From Dimorphilus gyrociliatus (Eukaryota; Annelida; Polychaeta; Dinophilidae): a stretch of 64,000 nt of DNA. Below the pieces are notes generated by a model. It searched no databases. It was not told where the DNA came from and worked only from the letters and a program-made list of their open reading frames with translations. Position 1 is the first letter of the stretch; every line of letters starts with the position of its first letter. The DNA is taken from NCBI GenBank assembly GCA_904063045.1, contig CAJFCJ010000019.1, positions 1,044,570 through 1,108,569 on the forward strand. The letters are read 5' to 3'. The translations under genes and the position numbers were made by a program. Positions 50,001-61,300 of this stretch are shown here, piece after piece.

Positions 50001-50249
50001 AGCTTGAAATCTTTTGCCGCGCATTACAATATAGCTGCACCCATGCGTGTTTCGTTGGAGTCAAACGGCAGCTATGTTGCTACTTTCCCGTCAATGGATG
50101 ATGCTGAAAGATTTATTTATCAAATAAACGGGATGTTTGGACATGTCGCTCAGCTCCTAAATGAAGACGCGAGGCACTATGCTCAAGACGGATGGTCAAC
50201 AGGAGGTGGGGGACGGCCTTGGAATAATGGAACTCCGTGGGGCCCGTGA
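47097..50249 (+). CDS. TNRC6 (gawky): GW182/TNRC6 miRNA-silencing scaffold
   Basis: Three exons, 47097-47285, 47357-49769 and 49822-50249, give 1009 residues. GW182 proteins bind Argonaute and recruit PABPC, CCR4-NOT and PAN2-PAN3 in P bodies to silence miRNA targets. The N-terminal half (about residues 35-540) is disordered, with many spaced Trp in G/S/N context ('SWG', 'DWG', 'NWG'), the AGO-binding region. It is followed by Gly runs and a UBA-like helix bundle (about 545-590, 'LVEQGYSKEAAQNAL'). A Q-rich helical segment comes next, then a PAM2-like 'EFVPGKPWTG' (about 814). An RRM (about 912-985, starting 'NVAIKNLPPGL') precedes a short Trp-rich tail ending PWGP. All domains are in canonical order, but the protein is shorter than human TNRC6 (about 1700-1960). 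The 52-nt second intron (49770-49821) has GTAAGA and ATAG borders. Confidence 0.95.
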
Positions 50250-50480
50250 AGAAATCGTTTTAAAAACTTTACAAAGGAACGTTTGTTTGGTATAAGTTAA
50301 AAATTTCAAAAATATCAACGTATATTTATAGTACGGAAGTCTGTTTTATTGTTTAATTTTATCGCGAGCTAGGCCGTAGGAAGATAGTCTAGAGACGACC
50401 TTACTTTTTAACCCCTTGCACTTGAGAAATGGCAGGCAATAACTGATTTTAAGTATATTTGATGTACATATATACATGAT

Positions 50481-50511
<31 letters not shown>

Positions 50512-50697
50512 TTATACATGTGTATATATTAATATATATATATATATATATTTCAACAAGTATATGGTTTTTGTATATGCTAAAATTATATATATTTTGT
50601 TAAGCAAATTTTGCCATAATTTTATTTTGCAGTCAAAAAGCTTTCCAGTCTTTCCCTTCTCATGAGCGACTTATATTGAAATATTGATTGCAATACT
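50250..50697. other. GW182 3' UTR with TA repeats
   Basis: AT-rich convergent gap to QPCT. It holds two TA-dinucleotide runs (50480-50502 and 50532-50550) separated by TTTA units. No coding content. Confidence 0.5.
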
Positions 50698-53309
50698 TTA
50701 GACTTTTACTCTTAAATGCAAATACTCAATGACAAACACTCTAAAAATACGATTTAAGTTCTCGATCGTTGGGTAGTGTAACGCAGTCTGATCATCGTCG
50801 GCTGTGTGCCATGACTTTGGGAAGGGTACAGCTATTAAGTGAAGTACAGATACACCTCGTTGATACCAGGGTACATGATCATCCTCAACTTTTCCGAAGT
50901 AAGGGGCATCGCGTCTGCTAAAGTAGTTTGGAGCTGGAGTAAGTAAACGAGAAGATGCTAGTTGATCGTTAATTTCTTGAAGAGCCTTGTAGTGTTTAGA
51001 AGTTTTGTCAGGAAAGAAGTTTGAGAATTGAGGATTCTTCTCTCCTATTAGGTCGAGCAGAATCAAAGCTTTCTGTAAATATACAAAGAAAATTGATTCC
51101 CTGTCATATGAAGCTATAAAATTGCAAAACTCCTACATCAAATAGACCGACAGCTATGAATTGATGGCAAATTTCAGGATATGACGTTGAAAATACCGTT
51201 AACGCCTACTCCCTTCTTTATATTGATTTTCCACGAAAAGTTTAGTAACCAGCGGCTTGAAGGGATTGTAAAATTATATTGGTCTACTCTCCAAGGAGTT
51301 CTAGATTCACCTTACTTAGCATTGACTGAGCCTACTTTACTCAACAGGCAGTCTCAAAACAAGAGACCTTTAAGATGCTTTGTAAGAAAGAAGATAAAAC
51401 TTACGATTGTATCGATCCTTCTTTTTTTTTTATTCCCCACCATTACAACTTCTTTGGCGAATTTTTCAGCAAGATGTCGTGAGCCATATATCGAATCCTT
51501 CTCGGTCCATTTAACAAACGCCTCCTCACCGTCGAAGAAAATGAATTGTAACGTGACGCCACGTTCCGTCAAATTAGAACTTTGCAGTAGTTTATTGAGC
51601 CGCGAAGCGAGATGTAAGAGCATAGCGCAAGGTACTGCCGAATCTGTTGCTCCTATAAATCGAAACTCATCAAAATATTTTGAGTCGTGGTGACAAGCCA
51701 TCGTGAGCGTTTCGGTGTTCTCGGCCGGGTAGGTCGCTATTATATTCTCGAATTCCCTATTCCCAAAAGGAGTCTTGTCAACAAATGTATCCAATTCAAT
51801 GTTCCATCCCAAAGATTTCATATGATCGTAAATATGCCTTCTTACGGCTTTGTTACCATCACTTCCAGCTACACGTTCTCTTAAGATCGGCTGTAACAAT
51901 CGAAAAAATTCAGCCTCATCCGAAAGCTCTTCAGCCACATATCTTAACTGCCTACTTTTAAGTGGTTTAAAAGTTCTGTTTTCCTGAAAAAAAATAATTT
52001 TATTTTTAACTTAACCAAATGACTAAAGATGTAAAACAATGTGTGTGACCTTAATATTCTCTATAAAAAAGGAGCCGACACGCTGATTTAACATACAATA
52101 CGTCATTTCCCTATCATAGCGACTCCTATTAGTATTTGCAAATATTTTGTCACCACATATAACACGATAGCATTATTTCATATCTTATTTAATAAGTAAT
52201 AAAAGCCGAAGATGTAGATGAAAGAAACATTCGCAACCTGCTTTAAAATCAACGGTCGTAGGACGAAAAAAGAAAAGAAAATTTTCTTAACGTTTGTTAT
52301 TATTAGAAAATCTTTAGCAGATGGCAACAAAGAAAAGAGAGAAAGAAAAATTTTCTTGATTAAAATACGATCTACTCGTATTAATAGTAACGTCAATACT
52401 TTAAATCGAAAACAAATTAATAATGCTTGACAAAGTTAGCCTCAAGCCACCTCCCTCCCTCCCCCTTTTTTTTCTTTTTCTCTCTTGTTCCAACTAATCG
52501 ATAAACAACTAAAATAAGTGAAAAAAACATTTGCCAAGTGAAATAAACCATAAACAATGAATAAGAAAAAATGAGTAAGGCTATATTTGTAACAATTAAA
52601 AAATGATTTTTATCGACCAATACGAAAAGAAACAAAGAAAAGGATAAACCAAGTTCTTTGTTAGGTATTCCCCGCCCCAATTTTCCCTTAAAACCTCAGT
52701 GAAAAAGAACTTCAATATGGAAAAACAGGAAAAAATAAATTAACGTTTTATACTACGGACACTTGATGCGAGCATCTTAAGAGTTTTTAATATCATTTTT
52801 CAGATGCTTCTTTTAAAGTAAGCGCTAAAGGGAGAATTTTAGCACGAAAGTATTATCAAATTTCTTAACAAGCACGGACTTAAAAAGGCAAAAACACAAA
52901 AAAATCAAATAACAATTAAAATAAAACTATCCTTCCTTTCTCTTAGCTCAACAAGACTCTCCAGTCTCTCTCTCTCTCTGTCTATGTCTTCTTCTTTCAA
53001 ACGAGAAAGTATAACGTTTCAAAGTGATATAGATTGCATAAATAAAGCGCTTTCTATATTCAATTTTCAAATAATAATTATTTAATTTTCTCTTTTTTGT
53101 TTCTGGTGTTAATTAATTTAAAAATTTATGTTTAGATTAAGAAAGGTTAATCATAATACTTCCGCTAAGGAATATAATACGAAATCATTAAAGGTGAGGA
53201 AAATTACCTGTAAAACTCTAGATATATATTCAAGCAGATCGAGATTACCAACCACATTATGAAAACAAACCAGAAACACAAGAGCGCTACTGAGTAAACC
53301 TCTAGTCAT
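50698..53309 (-). CDS. QPCT: secreted glutaminyl-peptide cyclotransferase
   Basis: Three exons, 53309-53208, 51983-51405 and 51072-50698, give 351 residues (human QPCT 361). It converts N-terminal Gln to pyroglutamate on neuropeptides and hormones in the secretory pathway. Exon 1 encodes a signal peptide (hydrophobic 'LLSSALVFLVCF'). The M28-like catalytic domain shows the three zinc ligands of the family: Asp in 'GATDSAVPCAM', Glu in 'FFDGEEAF' and His in 'SWHTADDD'. The segments 'YGSRHLAEKFA', 'LILLDLIGEKNP' and 'RGVSVLHLIAVPFP' are also characteristic. The large 1224-nt first intron is unusual beside the small introns of its neighbours. The C-terminus 'VFVIEYLHLRVKV' is close to the usual end. 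Confidence 0.96.
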
Positions 53310-54495
53310 CGTAACACTGAGAGAATTCGAAGTTTTTACGTGACGTCACAATCCAGCAGAGTGCAGCCTAGTGGGCGCGCAATGTGAGCAATTTTTTCTT
53401 GTTAAAAGGTAAAATTAAAGAAATTCTGATTGGTTAGTTGCCAATTAAAACAATAGTTCTACACGTGACTCCGTTAATTATGATTTCTACAATCAAAAAC
53501 AATTGCCATATGGAAACAATATGGATTCAATTACGTCAATAACGTAGGTGGTACAGGAAGAATGACAAAAAATTATCGAGATAATCCGTATGGCCGTGAT
53601 TCCGAGACGTTCTATTCGAGATACACCTCGTAAAATAATGTAAAAAGTACTATGTTTTTTATCTTGTTTCTCTGTCTGCGTAGAATAGTGTTGACAAACT
53701 GTTAGGCTAGTAGTAATTCAATGAGAGAGTGGATGTGAATACATAAGGCTCTAACTGTGACCGATGAGTAAGAATCTTTTTATATTTAGTAGGGAATTAT
53801 GCAGTACAAAACAAATTGTTGCCATTACAGATGCAATTTCCACATGATCTTTAATTTCTATATTTAGTTGTCTACTTATCACAGTTCAACGTCACCACAA
53901 CACTATCGATTTAGTAATTAACGTAATGATAAATGCAATTAGTGGTAATTGTACGGAATTATACGTGCCTTCAATCTAGGAGGTAGGTAGGTATAAGACG
54001 AATTTCTATCGTACTTATTGATTGCGCTCTTGTTTATGGGACGAACTCATTGACTATTTAATGCATTGTTCCCTACGAATCTTTCATCATTGAGCAAGAA
54101 AATAGTACTATTTACCAACCCATATAAACCAATTAATCATTTTATGAAAGAAATATAGCCACCTTTCCTTTAACTTTGACTTCAGAGTTTGAGCCCGTTG
54201 AATTCTTGAAGAAAAAGTACCAAATAATAAAAATGATAACAAGTGATCCTATTTTCTTGGTGGAACAATATTTGCCCAATTTATACTTGATAAAGTACCA
54301 TAAGCGATCTAAAATATTAAGTAAACTCATTTCAATTATATTATATATTTTAGATGTATAAATATAATTATTATGTTAGTAATATATTACATTTAATTCT
54401 TCCTAACATATCTGAGCATTCAAGGTCTTGGTTCATAGGCGGTCTTTTTTTTATCTTTGGTTTCATATTGATATTATATCTTTAACTTATAGTAT
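53310..54495. other. intergenic, QPCT upstream / VHL downstream
   Basis: AT-rich stretch with scattered CpG and no exon chain that I can support. It should hold the QPCT promoter and the VHL 3' UTR. Confidence 0.5.
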
Positions 54496-55096
54496 TTATC
54501 TCAATTTGTCACCAGCTGCTTGTATATAATTTTTCAAAATAACTTTCAGGGTTGATGGAATCTCTAACTGATCTACGATGTGCTTCAAATGTTCGACGCA
54601 AATATTAATCCTTCCAATACACAAAGTTAAAAATATTGCCTGAACGCACAATCCAAAGAGAGGGAACACTGTAAAGTAAAAAAAAAACAAAAAAGTGTAC
54701 AGTGTCTTTGCTAATATAAAAAAAACGTTGATGTTAGATGTGGCATTAACCTGGTAAATGGATATCGATGTTAACTAAGGAGGCTGATGGTTTGTCTTGA
54801 TTAAGCGAATTGATTAGAAATATTTTTTTGTTATTTAATAATACAAATATCTTGTGAAAACTATCTACTGCAAACCAAGGATGCGTGCAGTATGTTGTTA
54901 TAGTACAAATTTTATTCGATGGAACTTCTCCATAGACTTGATAGTCTCCCTTGTAGTTGATCCAACACAAGGTAATTTTTCGTTTTGACTTATTGCGAAA
55001 TTTTGCCTGAAACTGTTGCAAGCAGTTTTCGGACTTATGTACACCGTAATTTTTTTCTAATGTGTATAATTGCTCTAAAGGTAAAGCTGACGGCAT
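54496..55096 (-). CDS. VHL: von Hippel-Lindau tumour suppressor homologue
   Basis: Two exons, 55096-54751 and 54668-54496, give 172 residues (human 213, or 160 from the internal start). VHL is the substrate receptor of a CUL2-elongin BC ubiquitin ligase that captures prolyl-hydroxylated HIF-alpha. The beta domain begins 'KFRNKSKRKITLCWINYKG' (compare 'FCNRSPR..LPVWLNFDG') and includes 'QVYGEVPSN' and 'TTYCTHPWF'. The alpha domain starts 'VFPLFGLCVQAIF' at the splice junction, the same place as in vertebrate VHL. Residues equivalent to Y98, Y112, H115 and W117 are kept. H110 and S111 read Thr, and the elongin-C contact R161 reads Leu. There is no acidic N-terminal repeat. An acceptor-like site (55149-55148) upstream of the ATG suggests a 5' UTR intron. 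Confidence 0.88.
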
Positions 55097-58094
55097 TCCG
55101 CGAACAGAAGGTTCGCACGAAATTTAGGAATGTTATTCTTGTCCTATCTGCAATTATATTACAAGTTAAGTTTTGATACTTCAAAACAATAAGCGCAAAA
55201 CTCTTAATTATTAATATACATATTCATAAAAAATCATTTTAATGATTCAAATGAAACTAACGAAGAATAACACCGGAATAGACAGCCACGTAGAAGAACC
55301 AGATTTTGAGAAGGGCTGTCTAAATATGAGTGTCAACACTGAAGAAGGAATGGAATTTGAATAATGCAAGAAAGCATTTCATACGCGAGTTTTACGTTAC
55401 GAAGTTTGCATAAGATACATATAATACGTCTTAAAATAATTTAATATAATACTAGTGAAGTACTCGCCTTCTTTAGATATACAAAATAAAATAAAGTTTC
55501 CTTAGCAATTCTAGCAAATATTCAAATATTAGGTTGCACTTTGAATTCTATAGTTAGTCTATTAGATTAAGAAATATTTACCCTTAAATAACTGTAAAAT
55601 GATAAATAATCTAAGATTCCTCCCCCAAACTTTGTCCATTTAGCACCGAAATTTTTTTTGAACATATTCTCAAACATCTCTGGAAAAACAACAATTATAT
55701 TCATATAGTTTCTAAAATGCTATAATCACATTCTAATCAATTGCATAACCCATATTTTAGCAAGAGTAACATTGGAGATTCTATAAAGTTGTCTTTTATT
55801 ATTTTTCAGTGCATCCACTTAACTTTCAAAATAGTCTTAAGAATTTGATTAAAACTAGATAACAGTGATTTCTTTATCAACTGATATAATTATATTAAGA
55901 TTTAAAATTTGAATAGAACCGTTATTGTTGTTTTTTTTTTATTACTATTTTCTTTTCTCTCCACACAACTTTATTAAGTTTAGCGTAACCTGAATATTTT
56001 TAACAAGTTTTTAATAAATAATAAAAAATGATAATAATGATAGTTGACTTTATCTTGCTAAGACAGAGGATTTATGCATATACAGCATTTTATATTGAAC
56101 AAAGGAGTGCGTTATATTTATTATTTTTAGATAATTGAATAAATGATTGTTCATTGTCGTTTACACTATTTGGAAAGTTGAGAGAAAAAATACATCGTTT
56201 CCCATGTACTTCCGGTTTTCTTTTAGATGGGAGTTTTCAATAATTTTGCTCAAGCTGAACGAGTACAATTGATAGCACCAGTTATTGGTTGGGGGCTAAT
56301 CAGGGGTATATAAACGAAAAAGTAATAAACTGAAAGCAATCTATTAAGTATAGATTTGACTGCATGCTAAAATAGTGTTTCATTCTATAAAACTTTTGTA
56401 TAGTACGTAAAATTTTCGGAAACTGTTTTTGATAGTTTCTATTAAAACTCTTTATAGTTATCAAGTATTTTTTTTATTCTATTAAATTCTTAGAAAGTTT
56501 TACAACTGTTATTATTCATATACAATAAATTTGCTGTGAATCGAAGTGACGCGCGTCTTATTATTGATCGGTTGCTTACCGGTTTGCAGGTGTTCATTGA
56601 CCGGTAAAGGAAAGCATCTTTGATGGTGAAGGTAGATATATTTTTATTTTCTCCTAGAAATAAATGTATTTTACTTTTATAATTAGTACTATCCTTAATT
56701 TAAGTTCCCTCTTTTCTAACTAGTACATTAATATTCGATGAAAATATTCAGGAAATTATTTAAGCAAACGTTACCTTTCACAAATGTTTGTCAATTAATT
56801 AATGTATACTATAGTATATAGGGTTTGTAGACAGTTTTAAATCAAATCAATTTCAATGGGATATTTTAAATGAATAAATAAAGGTATTGCATTTAAAAAA
56901 TTATTGTGGAAATTGTTACTAAATGGTGTTTTTCTACCTGACTTTCTGTATATATACTGAAGATAATATAATAATATACCGGTGTGGAATCTGACAGTTT
57001 GAGAGATAGATGGCGCTTTCGTTCCAGAATCTTTTAAAGCGTTCATGCTTAACTTTAGCTAAGTCGTCAAATAAGTGTGAAAATTCGACTATATATAGAG
57101 AATGTTGGCTGTACGCATTTGAGCTTAATAGGTGACTAGTGTTGAGGAAGAATGCAATGTAACAAAATCACGTAGCATTTGTGACGTCATTCCTTCAACG
57201 GTGTATTTAAACTTTTTAATCAATACTTATTCGCTTCGCTTTTGTGTGATATAATCAATGAAAAAGTGATAATCGAATAGATAGTAGCAGCTCCTATCAG
57301 TAGTAAAAGCGCCGTGTTGACATTTAATTTTTAAAAGCAATGATTTGCATGAAAAATTATGATTCCTCATTCACCTTATCTCTTTTAAATTATCGCTTCA
57401 AAATAAAAAAAAGAAGTAAAAATACACTTGTAATTGTGAACGTTCACGTTTTTAGCTTTTATACAACATGTAGGCTTATCAGTTGTATGATATTTTAAAA
57501 ATTTTCAAGTCGAAAGATATATATTTCTATAGATATTTATTTCTTTTTTTCCCCAAACCCTCCAACAAGTTGAAACGTATTTATAGGCTTTCCCGCGTTC
57601 TTCTCCTTTCGTTGCTTGTAGTTACCATACTACTCTTTTGGAATGCATGATTAAATCCCGGCTGAATAGATCAAGTGGCGTTGAATGAGTGGATTTGATA
57701 CGGCGCCGAAGTTAGGCCTATGTTGACTTAATATTGCTTACTTATAAGCCATACTTTAGTCGAACGTGATTCGCACATGTGCCAAGTTGGTGTTCATAAA
57801 ACCATTCAATTCAGTTGACTGCCAATGACTAGTATACTTTTCGATCCGGAACAGGTAATCGATAATCTATTTGATAGGATATAGGCCTTTGTATGTTAAA
57901 AAAAATTAATCGATATAGACAATAAAGTCGTACGTTTTTACGCGCAACGCCGCAGGAGACGCTCGTCCTCGGCGTCAGTATAGCAGTCACACGATAAGAG
58001 AAGAGAGGTGGCGCTGCGTAAAAATCGCTTTTTTTCAAATGGCTAGGTAATTTGCATAGCGTGGCTGTTGTTACACAGCATCATTTTCGTCTCG
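55097..58094. promoter_or_regulatory. divergent spacer, VHL / p53-family gene
   Basis: 3 kb between divergent starts, AT-rich on the left and more mixed on the right (57540-58090), where the p53-family promoter should lie. No long exon chain. One 40-codon ORF is listed separately. Confidence 0.45.
55242..55364 (+). CDS. possible micro-ORF, unrecognised
   Basis: A 40-codon ORF starting MIQMKLTKNN, with an acidic C-terminal half (VEEPDFEKGC...TEEGMEFE), in the VHL/p53 spacer. It has no splice signals around it and no known family. Its codon content is less AT-biased than its surroundings, which is the only reason to record it. Confidence 0.12.
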   Translation: MIQMKLTKNNTGIDSHVEEPDFEKGCLNMSVNTEEGMEFE

Positions 58095-58270
58095 ATGCCT
58101 GCACGCGCCGCTATGCCTGCTCAGGTATTGCGATGAGTATTTCTTAGTATTTTAGCTAATAGATGTTTTTCGTTTTTTTTTGTCTTCTTTCTATTTCGCT
58201 GCGCCATTTATATATACAGTATATATATATATATATATTTATATATGGAAAAAGATCTATATAATAATAT

Positions 58271-58309
<39 letters not shown>

Positions 58310-61300
58310 TTATAAGAAGATAGAAAGATGAAGAATGGAAAATATTAAGTGCATATATAGTATATGCACACATGAATGTATTATAATACATATCTCAATA
58401 AACGTATATAGATAGTTATATATGCTTGATTACAAATACATAGAAGAGCAATACTGTAGGTAAAAGTTTAATTTTATATACTGTATGTAATATATAAATT
58501 ACTTCTCCTTTGATATGAAAAGCTATAATCTAATAATGTGATGTATTAAATCTTTTAGCACTTTTTTTAGGACAATTTGGTTTTTTTTTTAATATAGTCT
58601 TGTCCAAAAAAGATACGACGCTATATAATTTATTGATCATCCTGATTGATTACTTCATATAACCTTAATAAGATACAATTTCTCTCTATTCCCAATTTCC
58701 TTTTTTAACTCCCCTCCTTCTTCCCTTTTTTCCTCATGTTTAGATTATATTGGATGGAGAATCTTCAGCCTATTTTAACGGGTCTGTAATCGAACAGTTT
58801 AAGGGAGAATACATACCAAGCTCTTCGGCGACTGGACAAGACTTAGCTATAAAGATGGGTTCGAATGAGACAGCAACTTTTGAGTATTTATGGAAGAACA
58901 TGCGCGAAATAGCGGGACAAAGCAACGGGTGAGTACATTGTTTATCGCCGAACGTTTCTCTACATAATGTATAAACGTGCCATTCCGTACGAACAATTAA
59001 CGACAACGTTGTAATAAAGCCGAGGTCAGTAATCAAAAGGAAAGAGCGATCGATTTATTCCTATTATATACCATGTATGTATATATTATATCTACACATC
59101 TAACAATATATAGATATTCCACTAAGAACGCTTTTCCGATATCCGCACTCTTTTCATCCGTTTTGTGTAGAATTTTATCGAAACTTCCTGTCTGGCTTTA
59201 TTACCTGTTCAACTCGGGTTTCCTCTTCTAACTTACGGATTTAGTTAAGGTTTAGTGAGAGGGCAGGAAAATGGAAACCTATACATACTGTAAATGCAAA
59301 TTTTTAGGTTACAATATACGGTGGCCAGTGATCATTAGCGAATGGCATGTATGCGATTACGGTCAACCTATAAATAGTCGGATCGAATGGCCGCATAATT
59401 TCGTTTAATGTTGGCACAAGGCATTCCTGTATAAAGAGGTTACATAATATTACGTAAGTTTTATCATTCGAGCGCGTCTAAAATTACTCGCGCATCGACG
59501 CGCTTCAAGAATCAGTGAAGGATATTCGAATGCTAATCACATACATTCGGTAGATGTTGTTAAACTAGCATTAGGTGGAAAATTTATGGCTTGGCATTCC
59601 TTTATTTACTTAATCATTTATTCTTCTTTTTTTTTCCACACCCCAAATCTACATCCATTAAAGTCGAATTTATAAAAATAGGTCATTAAAAAAAGAAAAA
59701 AAGTAATAGCATAGATTTTTTAACAAGGGGGCTTAACTACAAAAAAAAGATAGACATCAAAATTGTATGAATTCTCTTCTTTTCCTTTTACAGAGGTCTA
59801 CTTCCCCAGCGAGACAATATTGACAGCGAATTATATGTTAATGAGACCGAATCGGCTGCAACGGGGACAAACGACATGGAGCGCTTCCAAATAAATAGTC
59901 AAGATAGTATGGCGGAATTCGTAAGTAGTGTGGAAAAGGCGTATATAATGTTTGCCTAACCTTAAACTTTTCGCGTAGTGCGAGCGAGAAAACGTGTGGC
60001 GTGTTTAAGTTTGGGATTTTCGAGTGTTTGTGTTATGCCCGTTATTCATTGTACGGCGTTTCGATTGATCTTTTCACCGAAAATATGTGCAATATTCGAT
60101 TTAGGAGCGGAACGCGTACTAGTAATGGACATTTAATAGAAATCACCACCCTAAGGGGAGGTTGGCAGCTTAGAGTGTCTTTATGAAAAAAAAATATGCG
60201 TACACGCATCGGCGTCCTATGCATATTTATTATTGTTATTTAATTATTAAGTAAAGAAAAATAAGAATTGAATGATAGTAAAAAAAAAAAGAAAACAGAG
60301 GCGACATTTATATAGGAAGAAAAATATGCTATCTGTAGGCATTTACTGAATAGCGGTTAGACGTAACCGTTTTGTAAATAATAGCACCTGCACTCTCGTT
60401 GTCCGGGCCCTCTCTTTTCACTACTCAACTATTCTTCTTTTCCTTTACTATTTCTTATAAAAACAAAAAGGTAGAAAGGCTGAATTGAATTTGGAAAAAT
60501 AGTACTGTACGCATGCGCCATTTCAGTATAGATTAGCATAATCAATGACTGATCAAAGCTACCTGTTAGGACCTGTTGTTGTCGCAGCTCCATAGTTGCG
60601 CAGCATTGTCTTATAGCTATTAGACATGGACGGGTTTGATTACTATAACCAAGAAGAGTCGCATATTTCCTGGCAACACGATTCTTCCCAGTCGCGTCTC
60701 TCATCGTCATCTGGCCCAAGGACTTTTATATTCACCAATCGTAAAGTAAGCGATTATAAGGATTAAAATAAAAAAAAAACTTTTTTTTTCCTTCTACTCT
60801 AACGGATTTCTCTCCGCTAAACTCTTTCGTTAGCTAATTTAAATTGCTATTAATTAGCTCGTACTTTTAAAAGGGATCACGATAAACATCTAAACCGGTT
60901 ATATAGAGCGATTTAAGAATTTGCCGATTTGTAGAAAAAGAGACGCCGCTTAGTCGCCGACATCCTACTTATCGTCTCCAATTTCGCTAATTGCCCTTGC
61001 CCCCGCTGCCACCGCCGCCGCCGCCGCCACTATTACCCCCCTCCGTACCTTTCTTAAACTCGGATTCAATAGGCGTCGCTCCTCTTTTTGAAACTATATA
61101 GCAATTCGACTCCCGCTGTAATTTGTTACGCATATGTTTTGTGGTCGGAGTGACGAAATACGACTTGACAATTACTCTTTTATTTGTGTTACTCTTTAAA
61201 TTGTTTGTGGAAAAAAAGCGCGATAAAGCTAGATCGTATACCGTATAGAGTTTGCCTTCATTTTTTTATATTATTTAATCCCCTCCCCCGTCCCCATACA

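Noticed and set aside
51181-51693. 170-codon plus-strand frame over QPCT
   Set aside because: Antisense shadow of QPCT exon 2 and its intron.
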